Source: Rhodospirillales bacterium (GTDB taxonomy: Bacteria > Pseudomonadota > Alphaproteobacteria > Rhodospirillales > Magnetospirillaceae). From it: a DNA stretch of 8,830 nt. Under the pieces are notes generated by a model, which searched no databases, was not told the origin of the DNA, and worked only from the letters and a program-made list of their open reading frames with translations. Every line of letters begins with the position of its first letter. The stretch's first letter is position 1. A program made the translations under genes and the position numbers. This document shows positions 1-6,290 of this stretch, piece by piece. The stretch lies in NCBI GenBank assembly GCA_030040955.1, contig JASHSH010000451.1:1-8830 (forward strand), given 5' to 3'.

Positions 1-428
1 CGCGGATAGGCCGATTCGAATCCGTCCAGGCCGATCAGGTCGATGGCGGCCAGCGCGCGCTTGCGGCGCTCCTGCTCGGGCACGCCGAGCGCCTCGAGGC
101 CAACCTGCACATTGTCGAGCACGGTCAGCCAGGGGAACAGGGCGAAGGTCTGGAACACCATCGCCACGCCCTCGCACGGCCCCGCCACCTGCTTGCCGTG
201 ATAGGTGACGTTCCCAGCGGTGGGGTGGATCAGGCCGGCGACGATGCGCAACAGCGTCGATTTGCCCGACCCCGAGCGGCCCAGCAGGCCGACGATCTCG
301 CCCTCGCGCAACGCGAGGTCGACCTTGTCGAGCACCACGATGTCGCCGGCGGAGGGGTTGGGGAACGCCTGACACACCTCGCTGACCGCGAGGAGGGGGG
401 CGGCGCCGTTCTTCGCCATGACGTTCAT
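1..428 (-). CDS. NitT/TauT-type ABC transporter ATP-binding protein (partial, N-terminal part)
   Basis: This is the nucleotide-binding subunit of an ABC importer; it hydrolyses ATP at the inner face of the membrane to drive the permease encoded just upstream. About 142 residues are visible before the window edge cuts the gene. Translation shows a Walker A motif GRSGSGKST near residues 52-60 and a Q-loop segment VFQTFALFPWLTVLDNV near residues 91-107, whose LFPW form is typical of nitrate/sulfonate/taurine-type ATPases. The LSGG signature, Walker B and H-loop would lie beyond position 1 and cannot be checked. The start at 428 (MNVMAK) is preferred because GGGAG lies 7 bases before it; an in-frame ATG at 419 is the alternative. 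The gene starts 16 bases after the permease stop, so the two are almost certainly one transcript. Some relatives paired with fused permeases carry a C-terminal AAA-associated domain, which cannot be tested here. Confidence 0.93.
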   Translation of the reverse strand, partial: MNVMAKNGAAPLLAVSEVCQAFPNPSAGDIVVLDKVDLALREGEIVGLLGRSGSGKSTLLRIVAGLIHPTAGNVTYHGKQVAGPCEGVAMVFQTFALFPWLTVLDNVQVGLEALGVPEQERRKRALAAIDLIGLDGFESAYP

Positions 429-444
429 GTCGATTCTCCCGGGA

Positions 445-2172
445 TCAGTCGAGGCGCAGCCGGCGGGCGGACAGGCGGTAGAGCGGCCGCCACAGCACGC
501 GGTTGAATATGGTCACGTAGAGCGACAACACCACGATGCCGAGCACGATGCGCGGATAGTCGCCCTTCTCGGTCATCTGCGCGATATAGGCGCCGACCCC
601 GTGCGCCGTCAACGTGGTGTCGCCCCATTTCACGTATTCAGACACGATGCTCGCGTTCCACGCCCCGCCCGAGGCGGTGATCGCGCCGGTGATGAAATAG
701 GGGAACACGCCGGGCAGCGTTACCTCGCGCCACCATTGCCAGCCGCGCAGGCGGAAATTGTCGGCCGCCTCGCGCATGTCGGTCGGGAACGCCGCCGCGC
801 CGGCGATCACGTTGAACAGGATGTACCATTGCGCGCCAAGCAGCATCAGCGGGCTCACCCAGACATCGACATTCAGGTTCAGGCTGACGATGATGACGAC
901 CGCGATGGGGAACAGGAGATTGGCCGGAAACGCGGCCAGGAACTGAGCCAGCGGCTGAATCTTCTCGGCCCATTTCGGCCGCAGCCCGACCCACACGCCG
1001 ATCGGGACCCAGACCACGCTCGCGATCACGATCAGCACGATCACGCGAATCATGGTCAGCACGCCCAGCCAGGCCGCCTCGCCCACATCGCTCCAGGCAA
1101 GCGAGGCGCTGGCGTATTCGACCACCTGCCACACGCAGTAGAGGCTCCCGGCCGCGACCAGGACGTACCACGCATAATCGACGACACGCGCCGGAATCGG
1201 AATGTCGACGCGCACGCGGGCGCGGGGCGGCTGGAGGCGCAGCGAGTAATCGAAGGCCTTGCCGAACGGCGTGGCGACCGCGCGCATCGCGCGGGTGCGG
1301 CGGATGACGTTCAGCAGCCAGGATTCGGGCACGGTCTGCGCGCTGGTCAGCTCGAAGCGGAACTTGTCCGACCAGGCGACCATGGGACGGAACATCAGCT
1401 GGTCGTAGATCAGGATCACGATGGTCATCGCCACGATCGCCCAGCCGACCGCGCCCAGGTCGCGCTGGTCGATGGCGACCGAGACGTAGGAGCCGATGCC
1501 CGGCAGCGTGATGGTCTGGTCGCCCACCGTGATCGCCTCGGACGCGACCACGAAGAACCAGGCGCCCGACATCGACATCATCATGTTCCACACCAGGCCC
1601 GGCATGGCGAACGGCACCTCCAGCCGCCAGAAGCGCTGCCAGGCCGAGAAGTGAAAGCTGCGCGCGGCCTCGTCGAGATCGTGGGGCAGGGTGCGCAGCG
1701 ACTGGTAGAAGCTGAACGCCATGTTCCAGGCCTGGCTGGTGAAGATGGCGAATACGCAAGCGCATTCGGCGCCCAGGACCGAGCCGGGGAACAACGCCAT
1801 GAACGCTGTCACGGTGAACGAGATGTAGCCGAGGATCGGCACCGACTGGAGGATGTCGAGGATCGGAATCAGCACCAGCTCGAGGCGACGGCTCTTGGCT
1901 GCCGCGGTGGCGTAGATCAGCGTGAACACAAGGCTCGCCACCAGCCCGGCCAGCATCCGCAGCACGGTACGCAGCGCGTAGCTCGGCAGGTTGGCCGGAT
2001 CGAGACTGATCTTCGAGGTCTGCACCGCCTCGATCGGCACGCGCGCCTGCTCGATGCCGATCAGGCACAGCGCGACCACGCCGAGGAATAGCGGAATCGC
2101 GACCAGGTCCCAGCGGTTCGGCGTGAGCGCGCGCGCGGCACGGCCGGTCATGCTCAGATCGACGATCGCCAT
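445..2172 (-). CDS. ABC transporter permease with two fused permease domains (NitT/TauT-like)
   Basis: This 575-residue inner-membrane protein contains two complete binding-protein-dependent permease domains in one chain, where most importers of this class use two separate subunits. The first domain covers roughly residues 20-270 and the second roughly 330-575, joined by a basic, proline-containing linker (about 285-330). Each has the cytoplasmic EAA loop that docks on the ATPase: EAARSFHFSAWQRFWRLEVP at 168-187 and EAADNFRLRGWQWWREVTLP at 468-487. The second keeps the canonical Gly and Leu-Pro; the first lacks that Gly. Many hydrophobic segments are visible, for example 24-40, 74-92, 370-390 and 421-430. 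I chose the ATG at 2172 (MAIVDLSM) because GGGGAA lies 6 bases upstream. The reading frame stays open to an ATG at 2271, but that adds a polar, arginine-rich stretch without a good ribosome binding site. The ATPase gene follows directly. The substrate cannot be told from sequence: nitrate, sulfonate, taurine and related compounds are family possibilities only. Confidence 0.92.
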   Translation of the reverse strand: MAIVDLSMTGRAARALTPNRWDLVAIPLFLGVVALCLIGIEQARVPIEAVQTSKISLDPANLPSYALRTVLRMLAGLVASLVFTLIYATAAAKSRRLELVLIPILDILQSVPILGYISFTVTAFMALFPGSVLGAECACVFAIFTSQAWNMAFSFYQSLRTLPHDLDEAARSFHFSAWQRFWRLEVPFAMPGLVWNMMMSMSGAWFFVVASEAITVGDQTITLPGIGSYVSVAIDQRDLGAVGWAIVAMTIVILIYDQLMFRPMVAWSDKFRFELTSAQTVPESWLLNVIRRTRAMRAVATPFGKAFDYSLRLQPPRARVRVDIPIPARVVDYAWYVLVAAGSLYCVWQVVEYASASLAWSDVGEAAWLGVLTMIRVIVLIVIASVVWVPIGVWVGLRPKWAEKIQPLAQFLAAFPANLLFPIAVVIIVSLNLNVDVWVSPLMLLGAQWYILFNVIAGAAAFPTDMREAADNFRLRGWQWWREVTLPGVFPYFITGAITASGGAWNASIVSEYVKWGDTTLTAHGVGAYIAQMTEKGDYPRIVLGIVVLSLYVTIFNRVLWRPLYRLSARRLRLD

Positions 2173-2228
2173 GACGTGTTCCCCGGGCGGCGAATCCATG
2201 CGGGACGGCCGGCTCGCCGGTGCGGACC

Positions 2229-2244
2229 TTAGCACAGTCGCTAA
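2229..2244. promoter_or_regulatory. Short inverted repeat TTAGC-N6-GCTAA, possible operator
   Basis: The sequence TTAGC-ACAGTC-GCTAA is a perfect 5-base inverted repeat with a 6-base centre, 57-72 bases upstream of the permease start. Its spacing would suit a dimeric regulator near the promoter of the ABC operon. Arms this short can arise by chance and I recognise no specific regulator, so this is only a candidate. Confidence 0.25.
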
Positions 2245-2296
2245 CCCGGTCCACCGCCGAATCGCCCGCATTCACGACACTGTAACGCTCCCGCGC

Positions 2297-2330
2297 CCCG
2301 GCATTTTCTGCCGGGCGAATTCCTGCCGGG
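2297..2330. promoter_or_regulatory. Hairpin with duplicated 3' arm in divergent spacer
   Basis: CCCGGCA (2297-2303) and TGCCGGG (2309-2315) form a perfect 7-base-pair stem with the loop TTTTC. A second TGCCGGG copy lies at 2324-2330, so the left arm could pair with either. The structure sits between the divergent ABC operon and the TPR/ATP-grasp gene, about 120 bases before the latter. It has no T-run on either side, so it does not look like an intrinsic terminator. It may be a leader structure or an operator. I see nothing else convincing in the rest of 2173-2447, and no clear -35/-10 pair for either gene. Confidence 0.35.
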
Positions 2331-2447
2331 GGTTCCGCTCTTCCATCCGGTAACCCGACGAATTGCGCGGGAATTCAGGGCCGTAGAGATGGCCCCGGAA
2401 AATGGTACGGAGGTTGCTCGGAAACGTGTGGATTTCCGCGGAGAAAG

Positions 2448-4295
2448 ATGCAGATGGCGCCCACGCCTCCCGATCTTACCTCACTGTTCCGCGCCGCGTT
2501 CCGCGAGCATCAGGCCGGCCGGCTGAGCGAGGCGGCAGCGCTCTACCGCCGCGCGCTCGAGCTCAGTCCCGACGATGCGCGCGCCATGATGCTGCTCGGC
2601 ATGGTGCTCGCCGACGGCACCGATCTGGCCGAGGCCGAGCGGCTGTTCCGCCGCTGCCTCGCGCTCGGCTCCGACGAACTGGTGAGCGTCGCGGCGCTCG
2701 ATCGCGCCGAGGCGCGGCTGCCGGGCGCCGCCGTAGATCCGCTCGGCCATTCCCGCGTCGAGTTCGCCGTCACCCTGTTCGAGCTGGCCAAGCTGCATCA
2801 GCGCCGGGGCGACGAGGATAGCGCGATCTTGCTGTTCTCCCGCGCGCTCGCGCACCGGCCCGATCACGCGCTCGCTTGCAACGATCTCGGCACATCGCTG
2901 CATCGGCTGGGCCGGCGCGACGAGGCATTGGCGGCCTTCGACCGCGCGCTCGCGGCCGATCCGAAATTCGTCACCGCTTGGCGCAACCGCGGCTTCCTGC
3001 TGCTCGAGCAGCGCAAGCCGGCCGAGGCGGCGGCCGCATTCGCCGAGGCCACGCGCCTGGCGCCCGAGGTCGAGGAGCATTGGTTCAACCTGGGCACGGC
3101 GCGGCTCGCCCTGCCCGACCTGGCCGGGGCGGAAGAGGCCTTCCGCCGCGCCGTCGCGCTCGATCCAAATCACGTCGAGGCCCATATCCAGCTGGCCACC
3201 GCGCTCGAACAGGCGCATCGCGCCGAGGAGGCGGCCGGCCATCGCGTCGAAGCGGCGCGCCGCCATGGCGTACGCGAGGAGGCCTGCACCGGACCGCGCA
3301 CCCTGGCCCGCATCCTCGTGCTCGGCGGCGCGGGCCTGTGCAACGCCTCGCTTCAGTTCCTCATCGACCGCAGCCGTTTCGCCAGCACCATCGCCTATGT
3401 AATGCAGCCGGGCCAGGCCGATGAGGCCCAGGCCAGCCTGGCCGACAAAGCCGCCGATTGCGACCTGGTATTCAATGCGATTTCGGATGCCGACCAGGGC
3501 GGGCCATTTCTCGCGCTGGCCGGCGATTTCTGCGCCCGCCTTGGCCGTCCAATCATCAATCCACCCGACGAGCGGGTGGTGCGTACCTCGCGCGACCGGG
3601 TGGCGCGGCTGCTCGCCGGCATCCGAGGCCTCGACGTTCCGCCCACGCGCCGTGCGACCAGGGCCGAGTTGGAATCGCTGGCCGCCGCCGGCGCGACCTT
3701 CTCCCCGCCCGCGCTGATCCGTCCCGTCGGCGCGCATGGCGGCGAGGATCTCGAGCGTATCGAGAACGCGGCCCAGCTCGCCGCTTATCTGCGCGCGATC
3801 CCTTGCGCCGAATTCTATGCCAGCGAGTTCCGCGACTATCGCGGCGCGGACGGGTATTTCCGCAAATACCGGCTGATCTTCGTCGACCGCGAGGTCTATC
3901 CCTACCATCTCGCCATCGGGCGGGACTGGAAGGTTCACTATTATCGCGTCGACATGGCGGAAGCGCCCTGGATGAAGCAGGAGGAGGAGGCGTTCCTCGC
4001 CGACTGGCATTCCGCCTTCCCGGGCGAGCTGGGCCGCGCGGTGCGCGCGGTCGCCAAGCGGCTCGATCTCGATTTCGCCGGCATGGATTGCGGCATCGCG
4101 CCGGATGGGCGCGTGCTCCTGTTCGAGGCCAATCCCTCCATGCTGGTGCATCTGCACGATTCGAAGATCGACTATCCATACAAGCACCGCTACGTCCCGC
4201 GCATCTTCGAAGCGATCAGCCGCATGATATTGCGCCGCGTCGCCGCCGCCCGCGCCTCCGACACCGAGATCCAGCCCCGCATCGACGCCGCCTGA
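2448..4295 (+). CDS. Tetratricopeptide-repeat protein with C-terminal ATP-grasp-like domain, function unknown
   Basis: This 615-residue, apparently cytoplasmic protein has no signal peptide or membrane segment. Residues about 13-270 form a TPR array: two repeats near 13-78, a linker at about 86-102, then repeats near 106-140, 141-174, 175-208 and 209-242, plus a final helix pair. TPRs usually bind protein or peptide partners. Residues about 286-600 resemble an ATP-grasp ligase of the RimK/glutathione-synthetase fold. They begin with a Rossmann-like strand and glycine turn (ARILVLGGAG), then a substrate-domain segment (RPIINPPDERVVRTSRDRVA). Later come LIRPVGAHGGED at 423-434, FRKYRLIFVDREVYPYHLAI at 471-490 and FAGMDCGIAPDGRVLLFEAN at 543-562. 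D547, E560 and N562 fit the usual Mg/ATP ligands. An Arg (R425) stands where ATP-grasp enzymes often have Lys. By family logic it would join a carboxylate to an amine or other nucleophile using ATP; the substrate is unknown. GGAG lies 4 bases before the ATG at 2448 and 10 before an ATG at 2454, so either could be the start. Confidence 0.88.
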   Translation: MQMAPTPPDLTSLFRAAFREHQAGRLSEAAALYRRALELSPDDARAMMLLGMVLADGTDLAEAERLFRRCLALGSDELVSVAALDRAEARLPGAAVDPLGHSRVEFAVTLFELAKLHQRRGDEDSAILLFSRALAHRPDHALACNDLGTSLHRLGRRDEALAAFDRALAADPKFVTAWRNRGFLLLEQRKPAEAAAAFAEATRLAPEVEEHWFNLGTARLALPDLAGAEEAFRRAVALDPNHVEAHIQLATALEQAHRAEEAAGHRVEAARRHGVREEACTGPRTLARILVLGGAGLCNASLQFLIDRSRFASTIAYVMQPGQADEAQASLADKAADCDLVFNAISDADQGGPFLALAGDFCARLGRPIINPPDERVVRTSRDRVARLLAGIRGLDVPPTRRATRAELESLAAAGATFSPPALIRPVGAHGGEDLERIENAAQLAAYLRAIPCAEFYASEFRDYRGADGYFRKYRLIFVDREVYPYHLAIGRDWKVHYYRVDMAEAPWMKQEEEAFLADWHSAFPGELGRAVRAVAKRLDLDFAGMDCGIAPDGRVLLFEANPSMLVHLHDSKIDYPYKHRYVPRIFEAISRMILRRVAAARASDTEIQPRIDAA

Positions 4296-4323
4296 CGCAT
4301 CCGGACCGACTTCACCGCTTGCC

Positions 4324-4388
4324 TCCCCTTCGAGACATTCTTCGCCTCATCCCGAGCCGGCGCGGAGCGTCGAGTCGAAGGAGAGGCG
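4324..4388. repeat. Probable dispersed palindromic intergenic repeat (REP-like)
   Basis: CCTTCGA at 4327-4333 is matched by TCGAAGG at 4375-4381, and CGCCTC at 4343-4348 by GAGGCG at 4383-4388, giving an interleaved, imperfect palindromic unit. Read on the minus strand it runs CCTTCGACTCGACGCTCCGC, then a GGGATGAGG-containing centre, then GTCTCGAAGG. This is the style of the short dispersed repeats common between genes in many alphaproteobacteria; that resemblance is from memory. It lies just after the TPR/ATP-grasp gene stop, where it could also shape the 3' end of that transcript. Only one copy is present in the window. Confidence 0.5.
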
Positions 4389-4425
4389 AAAAATCCGCTA
4401 GGCGTGAGGCAAACCATGCCGTCGA

Positions 4426-4449
4426 GCCCGTCCCGGCTTGCCGGCGGGC
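4426..4449. other. Strong GC hairpin upstream of the first EamA gene
   Basis: GCCCG (4426-4430) and CCGGC (4433-4437), separated by a 2-base bulge, pair with GCCGG (4440-4444) and CGGGC (4445-4449). The result is a 10-base-pair stem around a tight TT centre. It starts 131 bases after the TPR gene stop and ends 44 bases before the EamA start. There is no T-run after it. It could be part of the neighbouring repeat, a weak terminator, or a leader structure of the EamA transcript. Nothing else coding is apparent in 4296-4493. Confidence 0.4.
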
Positions 4450-4493
4450 GCGAATTCGACGACAAACCGTCTCCGATCCGGCGGGGAGGAAAC

Positions 4494-5390
4494 ATGATCG
4501 AGCGGCGCGACCGGCTCGACGCGGTGGCGATCGTCCTGCTCGCGGCCTGCTGCGCCACCTGGGGGCTGAACCAGGTGGCGGTAAAGGTGGCGAATGCCGG
4601 CTTCCCGCCGCTGCTGCAATGCGGACTGCGCTCGATCGGCGCCGGCCTGCTGCTGTTCGCCTGGACGCGGCTGCGCGGCACGCCGCTGTTCGACCGTGAC
4701 GGCACCCTGTGGCCCGGGCTGCTCGCCGGACTGCTATTCGCCTCCGAATTCGCGCTGATCTACTGGGCGCTGCAATACACGCCGGCCTCGCGCGGCGTGC
4801 TGTTCGTATATGCCGCGCCGTTCTTCGTCGTCCTCGGGCTGCATTGGCTGGAGCCGGCGGAGCGGATCGGGCGGTGGCAGACGATCGGCATGGTCTGCGC
4901 CTTCGGCGGGCTGATCGCCGCCTTCGCCGACGGGATCGCGCTGCCGCAAGGGCGCGAGGTGCTCGGCGATCTGCTGCTCCTGCTCGCCGCGGCGCTGTGG
5001 GGCGCGACCACGGTGGTGATCCGCGCCAGCCGCCTGGCTTCGGTCGGCGCGGCCAAGGTTCTGTTCTACCAGCTCGCGGTCTCGGCCGTGCTGATGCCGC
5101 TCGCCTCCTGGGCCGTCGGCGAGCCGCGCATCGCCAATCCTTCCCGGGTGGAATGGGCTTCCTTCGTCTTTCAGATCGTCATCGTCGCCTTCGTCTCGTA
5201 TCTTGTCTGGTTCTGGCTGATCTCGCGCTATCCGGCGACCCGGCTCTCCGCCTTCTCGTTTCTGACGCCGCTGTTCGGCGTGATCTTCGGGGCTTGGCTG
5301 CTGGGCGAGCCGCTCACGCCGCTGCTGGGGCTGGCGCTCGCCCTGGTCGCGCTTGGGCTGTGGCTGGTGAACCGCAAGCGCGCGACGTGA
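4494..5390 (+). CDS. EamA/DMT-superfamily membrane transporter
   Basis: This 298-residue inner-membrane protein matches the drug/metabolite transporter layout of two EamA repeats of about five membrane helices each. The first repeat spans residues about 10-145 and has the typical opening ATWGLNQVAVKVANAG at 21-36. The second spans about 156-293 and includes ALWGATTVVIRAS (167-179) and the late GEPLTPLLGLALAL segment (271-284). Proteins of this family export or exchange metabolites such as amino acids, nucleosides or their analogues, but substrate cannot be read from sequence. The ATG at 4494 is chosen because a strong GGGGAGG sits just before it, 4 bases from the ATG. The frame is open upstream to 4404, but those residues are polar and run through the hairpin. 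A purine nucleoside phosphorylase follows 71 bases downstream on the same strand, so co-transcription is possible but unproven. Confidence 0.93.
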   Translation: MIERRDRLDAVAIVLLAACCATWGLNQVAVKVANAGFPPLLQCGLRSIGAGLLLFAWTRLRGTPLFDRDGTLWPGLLAGLLFASEFALIYWALQYTPASRGVLFVYAAPFFVVLGLHWLEPAERIGRWQTIGMVCAFGGLIAAFADGIALPQGREVLGDLLLLLAAALWGATTVVIRASRLASVGAAKVLFYQLAVSAVLMPLASWAVGEPRIANPSRVEWASFVFQIVIVAFVSYLVWFWLISRYPATRLSAFSFLTPLFGVIFGAWLLGEPLTPLLGLALALVALGLWLVNRKRAT

Positions 5391-5414
5391 ATCCCCGCGC
5401 CCGCGCATTGCCAA

Positions 5415-5432
5415 TCGCCCGGCTCCGGGCGA
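5415..5432. other. Perfect GC hairpin between the EamA and PNP genes
   Basis: TCGCCCGG (5415-5422) and CCGGGCGA (5425-5432) form perfect 8-base arms around CT; sterically this is a 7-base-pair stem with a 4-base loop. It lies 25 bases after the EamA stop and 29 before the PNP start. No T-run follows, so it is not a standard intrinsic terminator. It may attenuate read-through or stabilise one of the two messages. Confidence 0.4.
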
Positions 5433-5461
5433 GACTGCGCCCGCGACGAGGGGAGATATAA

Positions 5462-6286
5462 ATGTCGGCGATCAAGGACAGGCTCGACCGGGCCCAGGCC
5501 AGCATTGCGTCAAGGATCGGCGGGCCGATCGAGGTCGGCATCATCCTGGGCAGCGGGCTCGGCGGCTCGGCCAAGATCGTCGAGGGCGCGGTCCAGATCC
5601 CCTACGCCGAGATCGCCGAGTTCCCGCGCAGCACGGTCGTCGGCCACGCCGGCATCCTGCATGTCGGCAAGGTGGCCGGGCGGCGCGTCGCGCTGATGCA
5701 GGGACGGTTCCATCTGTTCGAGGGCTGGAAGGCGGGCGATATCCGCCTGCCGATCTACTTGCTGCGCCGGCTCGGCGCGCGCACGCTGATCGTGACCAAC
5801 GCGGCCGGCGGGCTGAATCCATCGTTCCGTCCCGGCGACATCATGTTGATCACCGACCATCTCAACTTCACCGGCGCCAATCCGCTGGTCGGCGACAACG
5901 ACGACCAGATCGGCACGCGCTTCCCCGACATGTCCGACGCGCACGATCGCGATCTGCTCGAGGTGGCGCGCCGGGTGGCGCGCGAGGCCGGGCAGCCGAT
6001 CCGCGAGGGCATCTATGCCGGCGTGCTGGGGCCGAGCTTCGAGACCTCCGCCGAGCGGCGGTTCCTGCACCTCGCGGGCGGCGACGCGGTCGGCATGTCG
6101 ACCGTGGTCGAGGTGATCGCCGCCAAGCATTGCGGGCTCAAGGTGCTCGCCTTCTCGATCATCACCAACGTCGCGACCGGCGGGCCGGATCAGCAGCCCG
6201 ACCATCACCTCGATATTCTGCGCGTGGCCGACGAGGCCGGGGTCCGGCTCGCGGGGCTGCTTCCGCTCCTCGTCGCGGCCGTGTGA
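5462..6286 (+). CDS. Purine nucleoside phosphorylase (trimeric, inosine/guanosine type)
   Basis: This cytosolic purine-salvage enzyme splits purine nucleosides (typically inosine, guanosine and the deoxy forms) with phosphate into free base and (deoxy)ribose-1-phosphate. The 274 residues match the usual length of the trimeric PNP family. Visible signatures are ILGSGLGG (28-35, phosphate-binding Ser31), VVGHAG with His62, QGRFHLFEG (80-88, His84), TNAAGGLNP (112-120), ITDHLNFTGANPL (130-142), GPSFETSAE (190-198, Glu198 for the purine), DAVGMSTVVEVIAAKHCGL (208-226, Met212) and ITN with Asn236, the purine-contacting Asn. His248 fits the late conserved His. The residue matching human Tyr88 is Phe86 here. 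The start at 5462 has GGGGAG about 7 bases upstream. The stop lies 4 bases from the stop of the convergent marC-family gene, leaving no room for a private terminator. Alternative: S-methyl-5'-thioadenosine phosphorylase, considered less likely because Asn236 favours 6-oxopurines. Confidence 0.94.
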   Translation: MSAIKDRLDRAQASIASRIGGPIEVGIILGSGLGGSAKIVEGAVQIPYAEIAEFPRSTVVGHAGILHVGKVAGRRVALMQGRFHLFEGWKAGDIRLPIYLLRRLGARTLIVTNAAGGLNPSFRPGDIMLITDHLNFTGANPLVGDNDDQIGTRFPDMSDAHDRDLLEVARRVAREAGQPIREGIYAGVLGPSFETSAERRFLHLAGGDAVGMSTVVEVIAAKHCGLKVLAFSIITNVATGGPDQQPDHHLDILRVADEAGVRLAGLLPLLVAAV

Positions 6287-6290
6287 GTGC

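Noticed and set aside
418..2091. A 557-codon plus-strand open frame opposite the permease
   Set aside because: It is a GC-driven shadow: its translation is full of His, Asp, Arg and Gln runs with no recognisable domain, while the opposite strand encodes a clear permease.
2173..2271. Extended permease start at 2271
   Set aside because: The added 33 residues are polar and basic with no good ribosome binding site; the ATG at 2172 has GGGGAA at good spacing directly before the first hydrophobic region.
2173..2447. A short precursor peptide for the ATP-grasp protein (graspetide-like cassette)
   Set aside because: Short frames from 2209 and 2390 lack ribosome binding sites and repeated acidic or Thr/Lys core motifs, and the second merely overlaps the gene start. 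The spacer at 4296-4493 offers no independent frame on the plus strand.
2481..4187. A 568-codon minus-strand open frame opposite the TPR/ATP-grasp gene
   Set aside because: It has no family motifs or ribosome binding site, whereas the plus strand shows TPR periodicity and ATP-grasp motifs. Long antisense frames are expected at this GC content.
4404..4493. Extended EamA start at 4404 or 4416
   Set aside because: The extra residues are hydrophilic and cross the 4426-4449 hairpin; the ATG at 4494 has a strong GGGGAGG and gives a normal family length.
5415..5432. Intrinsic terminator after the EamA gene
   Set aside because: The hairpin is perfect but no T-run follows, so it was recorded as a hairpin of unknown role rather than a terminator.
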